64,000 nt of DNA. It comes from Halomonas sp. Bachu 37. GTDB lineage: Bacteria; Pseudomonadota; Gammaproteobacteria; Pseudomonadales; Halomonadaceae. This document shows, piece by piece, positions 24,018-32,741 of this stretch. The notes under the pieces are model-generated. The model saw only the letters and a list, made by a program, of their open reading frames with translations, had not been told where the DNA came from and searched no databases. The stretch lies in assembly GCF_039691755.1 (NCBI RefSeq), contig NZ_CP137552.1, positions 1-64,000 of the forward strand, read 5' to 3'. Position 1 is the first letter of the stretch; every line of letters starts with the position of its first letter. A program made the position numbers and the translations under genes.

Positions 24018-24692
24018 TCAGCGCAATGCGGTGCGCTCAACTCCTTCCTTCTTGCCAAGCAGCAGCACATCCGCGCCACGCGCAGCGAACAATCCGTTGG
24101 TGACGACGCCGACGATAGCGTTGATTTTGGCTTCCATTGCCTCCGCGTCTTCAATCATGAAGTCGTAGCAGTCGATGATCTGGTTGCCGTTATCGGTGAC
24201 TACCCCCTCGCGATACACCGGGTCGGCTCCCAGCTTGACCAGCTGGCGTGCGACGTAGGATCGCGCCATGGGTATCACTTCCACGGGCAGTGGGAACCGA
24301 CCCAGCTGAGCGACATACTTCGACGCATCGGCAATACAGATGAAACGCTCGGCACAGGCGGCCACGATCTTTTCCCGGGTGAGCGCCGCGCCACCGCCCT
24401 TTATCATATGCAAGTGAGCGTTAACTTCGTCGGCACCATCGATGTAAAAGGGCACCGTACCGACTTCGTTGAGCTCAAAGACGTCGATACCATGTGTCTT
24501 GAGCCGTTCGGCACTCGCCGCGGAACTGGCTACCGCCCCTTTGAAATCGCCACTCAGCCTGGCGAGGTAGTCGATGAAGCGGTTGGCGGTTGAGCCGGTA
24601 CCTACGCCGATTACCGTGCTGCGTTCCAGATGGGGCTTGATCTCGTCAATCGCAGCCTTGGCCACGGCGTCCTTGAGTTCGTCTTGGGTCAT
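24018..24692 (-). CDS. rpiA: Ribose 5-phosphate isomerase A
   Basis: Interconverts ribose 5-phosphate and ribulose 5-phosphate in the pentose phosphate pathway. The protein of 224 residues begins MTQDELK like E. coli RpiA, has the phosphate-binding [11 protein letters not shown], the DGADE active-site motif and the conserved [11 protein letters not shown]. The start is ATG 24692 (AGAGGC upstream); an earlier GTG/ATG six codons before is unlikely. It converges with waaA and is divergent from ilvA, as rpiA and ilvA are in several gammaproteobacteria. Confidence 0.96.
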   Translation of the reverse strand: MTQDELKDAVAKAAIDEIKPHLERSTVIGVGTGSTANRFIDYLARLSGDFKGAVASSAASAERLKTHGIDVFELNEVGTVPFYIDGADEVNAHLHMIKGGGAALTREKIVAACAERFICIADASKYVAQLGRFPLPVEVIPMARSYVARQLVKLGADPVYREGVVTDNGNQIIDCYDFMIEDAEAMEAKINAIVGVVTNGLFAARGADVLLLGKKEGVERTALR

Positions 24693-24808
24693 GTAGCGCC
24701 TCTGGGTCAACGGAATGTCAGGGAGTCATTATAGTCTTCTGACCAGCGGTTGCCGATGGTCGGACTGGACGCTCGGGGCTTGCTTCTGCTACCAATAGGG
24801 GTTTTCCT

Positions 24809-24825
24809 GCGCCGCTTCGCGGCGC
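24809..24825. other. GC-rich hairpin between rpiA and ilvA
   Basis: A 7-bp perfect GC stem (24809-24815 with 24819-24825) and TTC loop, 40 bp before ilvA. There is no T run after it on either strand, so it is not a plain terminator; it could be a leader structure for ilvA or an extragenic palindrome. Confidence 0.4.
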
Positions 24826-24865
24826 TCGTTGCGTTATTCGCGTCATCTCCTCTTGGAATATCAGA

Positions 24866-26380
24866 ATGCTCGAAGCTACCGTCAAGAAAATCCTCCAGGC
24901 ACGGGTTTACGAAGCTGCCATTGAAACGCCTATTTCCCCTGCTCCTTTCCTGTCGCGTCGCTTCAACAACCAGATTCTGATCAAGCGTGAGGACCTTCAG
25001 CCGGTCTACTCGTTCAAGATCCGCGGCGCCTACAACAAGATGGCGCAGCTTGATGAAGCACAGAAAGCCAAGGGCGTGATTGCGGCTTCGGCAGGCAATC
25101 ATGCCCAGGGGTTGGCGATGGCCGCCAGGCAAATGGGCGTGAAAGCCACCATCGTCATGCCGCGTATCACGCCGGATATCAAGGTTCAGGCGGTGCGGGC
25201 GAGAGGGGCCAAGGTGGTACTCAAGGGCGATGCGTTTGGCGAAGCCGCCGACCACGCTCAGGCCTTGATCCAGGAGCATGGCTATACCTATATCCCCCCA
25301 TTCGATGATATCGACGTGATTGCGGGCCAAGGGACGATAGCCGTGGAAATCCTGCGCCAGCATAGCGGTGAACTCGATGCGATCTTCGTGCCCGTCGGCG
25401 GCGGCGGCTTGATTGCCGGTGTGGCGGCCTACGTCAAGTATCTGCGTCCCGACATCAAGGTCATCGGCGTGGAGGCCGAAGACAGCGCCTGCCTGAAGGC
25501 AGCACTGGCGGCGGGGACGCGGGTGGTACTGGATCAGGTGGGCGTGTTTGCCGAAGGGGTGGCAGTGGCGCAGATCGGCGAAGCCCCGTTTGCCATCATT
25601 CGCGATCTGGTGGACGAGGTAATTACGATCAATACCGATGAAATGTGCGCAGCGGTGAAGGATATTTTCGAGGACACCCGGGCGGTGGCGGAAACCTCCG
25701 GCGCGCTGTCTCTTGCCGGACTCAAGAAGTATATCCAGCAGACCGGGGCGGAAGGCCAGACGCTTCTGTGCATCAATTCGGGGGCCAACACCAACTTCAA
25801 CCGCTTGCAACATATTGCCGAGCGTACCGAGCTGGGTGAGCAGCGCGAAGCCATTCTGGCGGTCACCATCGCCGAAAAACCCGGCAGTTTCAAGAAGTTC
25901 TGCCGTGCGCTGGGCAAACGCATGGTTACCGAATTCAGTTACCGTTACGCCGATAGCAGCGAAGCCCATATCTTTGTCGGGATTCAAGTCAAGCCAGGAG
26001 GCGAGGATCGGCTAGCCGTTATCGAGCGATTGCGCGAATCAGGTTACGCCGTGGAAGATTTGACCGACAATGAATTGGCCAAGCTGCACCTTCGTCACCT
26101 GAGCGGGGGGCGGCCCAGTGAGCACTTTGCCGAAGAAGTGTATCGCTTCGAGTTTCCTGAACGCCCCGGCGCCCTGATGAACTTTTTGACCCAGCTTCCC
26201 CACGACTGGAATATCTCGCTGTTTCATTATCGCAATCACGGGGCGGCCTACGGCCGTGTCCTGGTCGGGATGCAAGTTCCCAACGGCGATCGGGTTCATG
26301 TGGAGGAGTGTCTGGACGCGATCGGCTATCGCTACTGGAAAGAGAGTGATAACCCGGCTTACCAATTGTTCATGGCTTGA
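24866..26380 (+). CDS. ilvA: Threonine ammonia-lyase, biosynthetic
   Basis: The first step of isoleucine synthesis, threonine to 2-oxobutanoate. The 504-residue protein has an N-terminal PLP domain with the cofactor lysine Lys51 in SFKIRG, the glycine-rich phosphate loop VGGGGLIAG, and two C-terminal ACT-like regulatory regions (about 330-400 and 420-500) that carry isoleucine feedback inhibition in biosynthetic enzymes. ATG 24866 is preceded by TTGGAA. No leader peptide rich in branched-chain residues is evident in the short upstream gap. Confidence 0.96.
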   Translation: MLEATVKKILQARVYEAAIETPISPAPFLSRRFNNQILIKREDLQPVYSFKIRGAYNKMAQLDEAQKAKGVIAASAGNHAQGLAMAARQMGVKATIVMPRITPDIKVQAVRARGAKVVLKGDAFGEAADHAQALIQEHGYTYIPPFDDIDVIAGQGTIAVEILRQHSGELDAIFVPVGGGGLIAGVAAYVKYLRPDIKVIGVEAEDSACLKAALAAGTRVVLDQVGVFAEGVAVAQIGEAPFAIIRDLVDEVITINTDEMCAAVKDIFEDTRAVAETSGALSLAGLKKYIQQTGAEGQTLLCINSGANTNFNRLQHIAERTELGEQREAILAVTIAEKPGSFKKFCRALGKRMVTEFSYRYADSSEAHIFVGIQVKPGGEDRLAVIERLRESGYAVEDLTDNELAKLHLRHLSGGRPSEHFAEEVYRFEFPERPGALMNFLTQLPHDWNISLFHYRNHGAAYGRVLVGMQVPNGDRVHVEECLDAIGYRYWKESDNPAYQLFMA

Positions 26381-26610
26381 CTTTCGATCAGTTTGGGAGT
26401 GAGCGCTTGCTAACGCCATGCGCTAGGCCACACAATGTATAATTCGGATCATGACGCGAGATAAGCGGGACGAGAAATAAGCTTTCCTGCTGTTGTCATG
26501 GGACCTGTTATAGCCCTATAGTCGTCAGTGTAATTTAGTAAAGACGTCACGATGTCTTGAGTGGTTTTTTAATGATCGCGGTGTTGCTCAACTGTGGTGG
26601 AGAAGGTGGC

Positions 26611-26709
26611 ATGAGGCGCAAAAAGCCTGATTTGATAATGGCGCTACTGATGGTGTTCGCATTGGGGATATTGGCAACAGGATATGCCCAGGCGTTATCG
26701 GGGGGTTGA
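26611..26709 (+). CDS. Small single-span membrane peptide (32 residues)
   Basis: An open frame too short for usual gene calling: MRRKKPDLIMALLMVFAL followed by a further hydrophobic stretch and a short polar tail ending in SGG. Positive charge at residues 2-5 and a hydrophobic segment at about 8-28 predict one inner-membrane span with the N-terminus inside. AGAAGGTGG lies directly before the ATG and a clear intrinsic terminator follows 42 bp after the stop, so it looks like a real stand-alone transcript in the gap between ilvA and fau. Function unknown. Confidence 0.6.
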   Translation: MRRKKPDLIMALLMVFALGILATGYAQALSGG

Positions 26710-26750
26710 CCCGAGCCGGTGTGGTGGTAGTCATTGACGATCAGTTATTG

Positions 26751-26780
26751 AAAAGGTCAGCTCTCCCGGCTGGCCTTTTT
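26751..26780 (+). terminator. Intrinsic terminator after the small membrane peptide
   Basis: Stem 26751-26761 pairs with 26769-26779 including one G-U pair, a seven-base loop, and a T run to 26780. The A-rich 5' side allows it to act for the convergent fau transcript too. Confidence 0.8.
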
Positions 26781-26826
26781 CTGTCTATCGCCGAGCAAGA
26801 GACTGATTTCCCAATATTGGCTGGCG

Positions 26827-27510
26827 TCAGGGGCGAATGATATCGCGATCGCTGACAATGGCTTGAAGAGAGATATCCCATGGTGCCGGTTGTAAGTGGG
26901 GCACTTGCTGCAGGCTGTGGGCGACGCCGATCAGGCAAGGACGGGGGCGACGCACGCGGGTGAAGGCCAAGGTCCGGTCATAGAATCCTCCGCCCATCCC
27001 CATGCGGTTGCCCTCTGTATCAAAACCGACCAAAGGCACAATCATGGTGTCGAGCGCCCAGGCGGGCAGACGATTGCTGCGTCTGGCGCTGTAGTGGCGG
27101 GATGGCTCGAGAATGCCGAAGCGGTTTCTGCGCATCGGTGTGTCGGGCCGATACTCCACCAGCCATAAGTGGTTTTCGGCAAATGGCCGCAGCACGGGAA
27201 GATAGACCCTGGCATTGCGCTGTCTCAGCCAAGAAATCAATGGGGTAGGGTCGATTTCCCCCCCGACGGGAAGGTATAGGCTGATGCGCCGGGCGCGGCG
27301 AACTTCGGGAAGCTGTTTGAGGCGGCGACAGAGCTGTCGCGAGGCCTCGTGTTGCTGGCTAGCCGTCAGGTTGCGCCGAAGACGGCGTAACTGCGTGCGT
27401 AATCGACGTTTTTCTTCGGCATGCGGGTCCTGAGCAGCCTCGGCAGGCGCCGTGGAAACGAGTTCAGGATCATGAAATGGCGTGGAGCTAGCTGTCTTGT
27501 CGGTCGTCAA
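26827..27510 (-). CDS. fau: 5-formyltetrahydrofolate cyclo-ligase
   Basis: The YgfA/Fau family converts 5-formyl-THF to 5,10-methenyl-THF using ATP. The 227-residue protein shows basic N-terminal helices (RRLRTQLRRLRRNLT), LYLPVGGEIDPTPL and the ATP-binding MGMGGGFYDR near 170. The start appears to be TTG 27510: no ATG occurs earlier, and GGGGA lies 6 bases upstream, within the 3' arm of the 6S RNA gene. The first 30 residues have no counterpart in the short E. coli protein, so an internal start remains possible. It is encoded directly downstream of 6S RNA, as in E. coli, where the two are co-transcribed. Confidence 0.93.
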   Translation of the reverse strand: MTTDKTASSTPFHDPELVSTAPAEAAQDPHAEEKRRLRTQLRRLRRNLTASQQHEASRQLCRRLKQLPEVRRARRISLYLPVGGEIDPTPLISWLRQRNARVYLPVLRPFAENHLWLVEYRPDTPMRRNRFGILEPSRHYSARRSNRLPAWALDTMIVPLVGFDTEGNRMGMGGGFYDRTLAFTRVRRPRPCLIGVAHSLQQVPHLQPAPWDISLQAIVSDRDIIRP

Positions 27511-27513
27511 GGT

Positions 27514-27696
27514 GTTCCCCAGAGTGCCGCTGTCATTCTGGCCCTTGAACCCATTGGTTCAAGGTGGGTGGCCGCAGCCAGGCCTTCAGGCTTTCCGTCG
27601 CACGGACATGCACACGGGCCTGGCTAGCATTTGGCCCCCTGGGTAATGCGCATAGGCTCGAGGGACTATAATGACTGGCAAACACCCCAGGGAACC
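27514..27696 (-). ncRNA. ssrS: 6S RNA (RNA polymerase inhibitor)
   Basis: Identified by position and sequence: it lies between zapA and fau, the conserved ssrS site of gammaproteobacteria, and its 3' part contains CCACCTTGAACC followed by TGGGTTCAAGGG, the strongly conserved 3' closing-stem region of E. coli 6S RNA. The 5' part GCCAGTC...CCCTCGAGCC also matches the E. coli start region, and 5' and 3' ends can pair. Length about 183 nt versus 184 in E. coli. 6S RNA mimics an open promoter and sequesters sigma70 RNA polymerase in stationary phase. Ends are estimates. Confidence 0.88.
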
Positions 27697-27701
27697 CCTT
27701 C

Positions 27702-27729
27702 ATCCTATCAGAGGTGAGCGTATTGCCAA
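27702..27729 (-). promoter_or_regulatory. Probable sigma70 promoter of 6S RNA
   Basis: On the minus strand TTGGCA (27724-27729) and TAGGAT (27702-27707) are separated by 16 bases, and the predicted start about 6-8 bases on falls at the 5' end deduced for 6S RNA. It begins 9 bases after the zapA stop. Confidence 0.6.
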
Positions 27730-27737
27730 AATCCGCG

Positions 27738-28037
27738 TCAATTGCGCTGCGTGGTGGCGAGGGCTTTTTCCAGTCGTTCGCTCATGCGGTTCAGGTCGGC
27801 TTCACCGGCACGACGTTCATCCAGCGCTTCCAGAAGTTCATGGGCGATGTTGAGAGCCGCCATGATTGCGATTCGCTCGTTGCCCAGCACCTTGCGCTGG
27901 GAATGGATGCCTTGCATGGCGCGGTCCAGATAGCGCGCGGCACGTTCCAGCTTGACCTCCTCGCCTGGATCGCAGGCAATCACGTAACCGCGACCCAGCA
28001 AGGTAATTTCGGTGGTAGGCCGCTTGGCGTCACTCAT
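27738..28037 (-). CDS. zapA: Cell division protein ZapA
   Basis: A 99-residue FtsZ-ring stabiliser that bundles FtsZ protofilaments. The N-terminal globular part contains TEITLLGRGYVIACDPGEE and the C-terminal half (about 45-95) is a helical coiled coil, IHSQRKVLGNERIAIMAALN onward. ATG 28037 is chosen because GGAGCC precedes it and the extra 19 residues upstream are not family-like. Downstream comes 6S RNA and then fau, the classical order; ygfB is divergent. Confidence 0.94.
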   Translation of the reverse strand: MSDAKRPTTEITLLGRGYVIACDPGEEVKLERAARYLDRAMQGIHSQRKVLGNERIAIMAALNIAHELLEALDERRAGEADLNRMSERLEKALATTQRN

Positions 28038-28177
28038 GAAAGGCTCCAGCGCGGGCCAGCCGGTGGCCCGATGCGTTAACATCAACAATAGCAATCAGGG
28101 TTCACTATAAGAGAGCTGCTTGCAACCGGTCAACGCGGCGGTGCCAACCCTTGCCGCCGTCCGAATGGAGTTTCAGT

Positions 28178-28753
28178 ATGTCATTGATTGATGAGCGACA
28201 GGATTTTTCCGATATCGCTGATGTTTTTCTCTTGCATGGCAGCATGCAATCGCCGGCCTTTCTCGATGGACGTCTGTGTGCCTTGCTGGCCCTTCAGGAC
28301 CTGGACGCGCAAGCATGGCTGGAAAGCGTATGCATGGGGCTGGGGGTCGAACAGCCACGCGACCCGGCCAGTGCCGAGCGCCTGCTGGGGTGGCGGCGCC
28401 AGACGCTGGAGGCATTATCGGGCAGCGAGTTGACCTATGAGCCGGTGCTGCCGGATGAGCTTTACTCCTTGGGTGAACAAGCTACCGCACTCAAGGAGTG
28501 GGCGTTGGGTTTTCTGGAAGTGGTGGAAGAGGCGGATGACGAGACCCGTTCACGCTGGTCGGAAACGCTCAAGGAAGCCGTCGCCGACCTGCACGAACTG
28601 GCTGCAATGGACTCCGATATCGATGACAGCCCGGAAAACGAAAACGACCTGTTCGCCCTTACCGAGCATGCCCGCATGGCGGCCATGCTGCTCTATACCG
28701 AGCAGCATCCCGGCCAGCCCCAGGTAGAACAATCCGACGTCTCGCTCCATTAA
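28178..28753 (+). CDS. ygfB: YgfB/YecA family (UPF0149) protein
   Basis: A 191-residue acidic, all-helical protein of the UPF0149 family. It has the family opening region with FLLHGSMQSPAFLDGRL and the block ALGFLEVVEE; the C-terminal half is strongly acidic. ATG 28178 has GGAG upstream; nine upstream codons in the open frame are discarded. It heads the ygfB-pepP-ubiH-ubiI operon seen in E. coli and Pseudomonas. In Pseudomonas aeruginosa YgfB influences beta-lactamase regulation; whether that applies here is unknown. Confidence 0.92.
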   Translation: MSLIDERQDFSDIADVFLLHGSMQSPAFLDGRLCALLALQDLDAQAWLESVCMGLGVEQPRDPASAERLLGWRRQTLEALSGSELTYEPVLPDELYSLGEQATALKEWALGFLEVVEEADDETRSRWSETLKEAVADLHELAAMDSDIDDSPENENDLFALTEHARMAAMLLYTEQHPGQPQVEQSDVSLH

Positions 28754-28780
28754 CCCATCGCGACCCTGCCAGGAGAAACC

Positions 28781-30121
28781 ATGCTCGCCGAGATACTTCC
28801 TCGCCCCGCGCCTGTAGCGCCTGCCGAATACCGCCAACGCCGCCGTGTCTTGATGGCGCAGTTGCCCCTTGGTGCCGCAGTACTCCTTCCCGGAGCATCC
28901 CAGGTCACGCGTTCGCGCGACAGCGAATACGCCTTTCGCCAGGATAGCGATTTTTACTACCTGACCGGGTGCACCGAACCCGATGCCTTGCTGGTGCTTG
29001 TACCTGGACGAGACGCCGGGGAGAGCATCCTGTTCTGCCAGGACCGTGATCCGCTGCTGGAAGCGTGGACGGGAAGGCGTCTGGGGGCCGAAGGTGCTCT
29101 GAAGGTCCACGAGGTTGATCAGGCGTTTGAAAACAGCGAGCGTTCCTCTCGGCTGAGGGAACTGCTCCAGGGCTGCGAAACATTGTACTTGCCACTGGAG
29201 AACGGCGAGGCGATGGCGCTGGCCGAGACGCAGTTCGCTCATGCCCAGGCCAACCGTCGACGCGTCGGAACGGCGGTGCGCGGCTTTGTCGATGTGGCCT
29301 CGTTGATCCATGAGCAGCGATTGGTGAAAAGCGAGGCCGAGCTTGCCTTGATGCGCCATGCGGCGGCCATTTCTGCTCGGGCTCACCGGCGCGCCATGCA
29401 GGCGGTACGACCGGGCATGCACGAATACCAGTTACAAGCCGAGCTCGAGCACGAGTTCGTCTACCAAGGCGGCAGCGGCCCTGCCTACAGCACGATCGTG
29501 GGCAGCGGGGAGAACGCCTGTGTGCTGCACTACATTGAAAACAATTCCCCGCTCCAGAATGGCGATCTGGTGCTGATCGACGCCGGAGCGGAGTTCGAAC
29601 TCTATGCCGGTGACATCACCCGTACCTTCCCGGTCACTGGCCGTTTCAACGATGCCCAGCGGGCACTATATGAGGTGGTGCTGCGAGCCCAGGAGCAGGC
29701 AGTGCAAGCGGTACGTCCCGGCATCTCCCTGGCCGATATCCATGCGGGCGTCGTGCAGGAGCTGACCGCTGGACTGATCGAGCTGGGCTTGTTGGAAGGA
29801 GAGCTCGAGGCGCGAATTCAAGACGAGGCATATCGGCGTTTTTACTTGCACTCCACTTCCCATTGGTTGGGATTGGATGTTCACGATGTGGGGACATATC
29901 GCCTTGATGCGGATACACCCCGCTTGTTGGCCCCGGGCATGGTGGTCACGGTGGAGCCGGGGCTCTACCTGCCAGACGAAAGCGACATCCCTCAGGAATT
30001 TCGTGGGATGGGCATTCGTATCGAAGATGACGTCGTGGTCACCTCGACAGGAAACGAGGTGCTGACGTCGGCCGTGCCCAAGCAGGTGGCGGAAATCGAG
30101 GCCTTGATGGCTAAAAAGTAG
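28781..30121 (+). CDS. pepP: Xaa-Pro aminopeptidase (aminopeptidase P)
   Basis: A 446-residue pita-bread M24B metallopeptidase that removes an N-terminal residue preceding proline. The N-terminal creatinase-like domain (about 1-170) is followed by the catalytic domain with the two-Mn ligand sequence: Asp in LVLIDAGAEF, Asp in YAGDITRTFP, His in HSTSHWLGLDVHD, Glu in TVEPGLYL and Glu in GIRIEDDV. ATG 28781 carries a perfect AGGAG. It is 27 bp behind ygfB and belongs to the ygfB-pepP-ubiH-ubiI cluster. Confidence 0.96.
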   Translation: MLAEILPRPAPVAPAEYRQRRRVLMAQLPLGAAVLLPGASQVTRSRDSEYAFRQDSDFYYLTGCTEPDALLVLVPGRDAGESILFCQDRDPLLEAWTGRRLGAEGALKVHEVDQAFENSERSSRLRELLQGCETLYLPLENGEAMALAETQFAHAQANRRRVGTAVRGFVDVASLIHEQRLVKSEAELALMRHAAAISARAHRRAMQAVRPGMHEYQLQAELEHEFVYQGGSGPAYSTIVGSGENACVLHYIENNSPLQNGDLVLIDAGAEFELYAGDITRTFPVTGRFNDAQRALYEVVLRAQEQAVQAVRPGISLADIHAGVVQELTAGLIELGLLEGELEARIQDEAYRRFYLHSTSHWLGLDVHDVGTYRLDADTPRLLAPGMVVTVEPGLYLPDESDIPQEFRGMGIRIEDDVVVTSTGNEVLTSAVPKQVAEIEALMAKK

Positions 30122-30146
30122 TCAGATGAAGTTAGTCTCAAAATTT

Positions 30147-30165
30147 ATTATGTAAATTACATTAT
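30147..30165. promoter_or_regulatory. AT-rich near-palindrome upstream of ubiH
   Basis: ATTATGTAAATTACATTAT is a 19-base imperfect inverted repeat (matching its own complement except at three positions) in the only AT-rich patch of this operon, between pepP and ubiH. It may be an operator or a small promoter region; no regulator can be named from sequence. Confidence 0.35.
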
Positions 30166-30198
30166 GAAATAACTCGCTGTTTTGACTCAGGGGTGGCC

Positions 30199-31419
30199 AT
30201 GAAAGACGCGGTAACATCGACAGCAGATGCATTGGATATCGCTATCGTTGGCGGGGGGCTGGTGGGGGCAAGCCTGGGGTGCGCCCTGGCTCCCTTGATT
30301 CAGCGCTTCGGTTGGCGAGTGGCGGTAGTTGAAGCCGCGGCCATCCCCGCCACACCGCAGCGGGAGTGGCAGCCCAGTTTCGATGCCCGCGCCAGCGCCA
30401 TTGCCGAAGGCTCGGCGCAACGCTTCCAGCGCATGGGCGTATGGCAGAAAATGGCTGACGAAGCGGCACCGATCAGGCAGATCCATATCAGCGAGCGAGG
30501 GCGCTTGGGCGTGACCCGCCTGAGCGCCGCTGAACTCGGCGTGGCGGCCCTGGGGCATGTGATTCCCAATGCCTGGATGGGGCGGGTGCTGCATGAGCGA
30601 CTGGCCAGCCTGGCGCTGGAGTGGCACTGTCCCGCCCAGGTGGAAAGCATTATCCCGACAGCCGAGGGACACCATTTGCGCCTTTCGGATGGTAGCGAGC
30701 TAAGCGCCGCCCTGACGGTGCTGGCCGATGGGGGACGCTCCGGGTTGAAGGAGCAACTGGGAATCGGCAGTCACGACAAGCCTTACGGGCAGACGGCGCT
30801 GATTGCCAATGTAGCGGTCAGCCGGCCGCACGATGGCATGGCTTACGAGCGCTTTACCGATGACGGGCCGATTGCCTTGCTACCCTTGCCCGGCCAGGCA
30901 ATGGGCCTTGTCTGGACCCACCAGGGAGGCAAGGAAAAGGAGCTGATGGCGCTGGGTGAGGGGGCCTTCCTGCAGCAACTGCAACGCGCCTTCGGTGATC
31001 GTGCCGGCCGCTTCGTCAAGGTGGGCTCGCGGCACACCTATCCCCTTTCGCTGGTCACGGCGCAGGAGCCGGTTCGGCCCGGCTTGGCCGTACTGGGCAA
31101 TGCCGCACACGCCTTGCATCCCGTCGCCGGCCAGGGCTTCAACCTGGCCCTGCGTGGAGTGACGGACCTGGTGGAGTCGCTTGAAAGCAGTGCCCGACAA
31201 TCGCGTGGCTTGGGCTCGATGGCTACCTTGCAGGATTTCGAGCAACGTCGCGCCCGCGACCGTCATAATGTCATCCGCTTCAGTGATGGGCTGGTTAGGC
31301 TATTTGCCGTGGAAAATCCGCTTTTGTCCCATGTGCGTGCGGCCGGGCTGGTCGGGTTGAATCTGGCGGGACCCCTGCGTCGGGGATTGGCGCGCCGTGC
31401 CATGGGGCTTGAACGATAA
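30199..31419 (+). CDS. ubiH: Ubiquinone biosynthesis monooxygenase UbiH
   Basis: A 406-residue FAD-dependent aromatic hydroxylase of ubiquinone synthesis (2-octaprenyl-6-methoxyphenol hydroxylase type). The FAD-binding GGGLVGASLGCAL lies at the N-terminus, the second motif LADGGRSGLKEQLG near residue 180, and LGNAAHALHPVAGQGFNLALR, longer in full, near 300. ATG 30199 (AGGGGTGG upstream) is preferred to the GTG two codons before. It is followed after 30 bp by the paralogous ubiI, as in E. coli; 77 bp separate it from pepP. Confidence 0.93.
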   Translation: MKDAVTSTADALDIAIVGGGLVGASLGCALAPLIQRFGWRVAVVEAAAIPATPQREWQPSFDARASAIAEGSAQRFQRMGVWQKMADEAAPIRQIHISERGRLGVTRLSAAELGVAALGHVIPNAWMGRVLHERLASLALEWHCPAQVESIIPTAEGHHLRLSDGSELSAALTVLADGGRSGLKEQLGIGSHDKPYGQTALIANVAVSRPHDGMAYERFTDDGPIALLPLPGQAMGLVWTHQGGKEKELMALGEGAFLQQLQRAFGDRAGRFVKVGSRHTYPLSLVTAQEPVRPGLAVLGNAAHALHPVAGQGFNLALRGVTDLVESLESSARQSRGLGSMATLQDFEQRRARDRHNVIRFSDGLVRLFAVENPLLSHVRAAGLVGLNLAGPLRRGLARRAMGLER

Positions 31420-31449
31420 CGCCATGCATCGAGTCGACAAGGAGTACGC

Positions 31450-32721
31450 ATGACGCAGCGAAATGAGACTTTCGCGCCGGGTACATCGGCCGCGATTGAG
31501 GACAAGCACGAGGTGATCGTGGTGGGCGGCGGGATGGTCGGCGCGGCGCTGGTGGCGCTGCTGGGCCGGGCCGGCATGCGGGTGGCATTGATCGAGACAA
31601 GACCCGCACCAGTGCGTCTCGACCAGGTAGCCAAGGCGCATCCGGCGCCGCGGGTGAGCGCCTTGACGCCGGTCTCCCAGCGGTTGTTGACGCACCTAGG
31701 CGCCTGGCAGTTGATGCAACAGCGGCGAGTCACTCCGTATCGGTTCATGCAGGTATGGGATGGCGAGGGAAGCGGCGAAGTCCGATTTTCCGCCGACCAG
31801 GCGGGGATGCCGGTACTCGGTCATATCGTCGAGAACGAACTTACCCAGGCGGCACTGGAGAGTCTTTTGCCGAGCTGTGGCGGTTTTACCGCCTATTACG
31901 GCACGCGTGTGACGGCGCTGGAAAAGAGCGTTCATGGCCATCGGCTGCAACTCGCGGATGGTCGCCGGCTGGAGGCGCCTCTGGTGGTGGCGGCGGATGG
32001 TGCCCACTCGGCGTTGAGGGAGATGGCGGGCATTACGGTAAGTGCACAGGATACCGGCCAGCATGCCGTGGTAACCACGGTACGCTGCGAGCAGGCCCAC
32101 GGCGAGGTCGCGAGGCAGGTATTCACGGCGGGATCGCCGCTGGCGTTTCTGCCTCTGACGGTTGCCGGCGACGACCACTACTGTTCGATCGTGTGGTCGG
32201 TGTCCGCCGAGCGGGCCGAAGCCTTGTGCGGCATGTCGCGTCAGGCATTGGGCGCTGCGCTGGCCGATGCCTTTGCATTTCGCCTGGGGGCGGTGGAGGT
32301 GTGCGACGAGGCATACCGCTACCCGTTGATTCAGCGCCACGCCAGGCACTACGTACAGCCAGGCCTGGCTTTGGTGGGAGATGCGGCACACAGCATCCAC
32401 CCGCTGGCCGGGCAAGGAGTGAACCTGGGCTTGATGGACGCCGCGGTACTGGCAGAAGAAGTGACCCTGGCCTGGAAGCGCGGAGCGAAGTGGGGCGATA
32501 GCCGTATCCTGACCCGTTACGAGCGCCGGCGGCGTGGCGACAACAGCGCCATGCTGGCGCTGATGATGGGCTTCAAGCAGCTATTCGGTGCGCGCCAACC
32601 CGGTCTTACCCTGATGCGTAACCTGGGCATGAACGGCGTCAACCTGATGACGCCTCTCAAGCGACTATTGATGCGACAAGCCACCGGTGAGCGCGGCCGT
32701 TTGCCCCATAGCTGTCGCTGA
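31450..32721 (+). CDS. ubiI: UbiI-type 2-octaprenylphenol hydroxylase
   Basis: A 423-residue FAD monooxygenase paralogous to UbiH (UbiI, formerly VisC) that performs the C5 hydroxylation of the quinone ring. N-terminal GGGMVGAALVALLGRAGM binds FAD; AADGAHSALREMAG and VGDAAHSIHPLAGQGVNLGL are the later cofactor motifs. An AAGGAG site precedes ATG 31450. It is last in the ygfB-pepP-ubiH-ubiI operon and converges on the CtpA-type protease 20 bp later. Confidence 0.92.
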   Translation: MTQRNETFAPGTSAAIEDKHEVIVVGGGMVGAALVALLGRAGMRVALIETRPAPVRLDQVAKAHPAPRVSALTPVSQRLLTHLGAWQLMQQRRVTPYRFMQVWDGEGSGEVRFSADQAGMPVLGHIVENELTQAALESLLPSCGGFTAYYGTRVTALEKSVHGHRLQLADGRRLEAPLVVAADGAHSALREMAGITVSAQDTGQHAVVTTVRCEQAHGEVARQVFTAGSPLAFLPLTVAGDDHYCSIVWSVSAERAEALCGMSRQALGAALADAFAFRLGAVEVCDEAYRYPLIQRHARHYVQPGLALVGDAAHSIHPLAGQGVNLGLMDAAVLAEEVTLAWKRGAKWGDSRILTRYERRRRGDNSAMLALMMGFKQLFGARQPGLTLMRNLGMNGVNLMTPLKRLLMRQATGERGRLPHSCR

Positions 32722-32741
32722 GCCCGTGATGAGAGTGCTTC

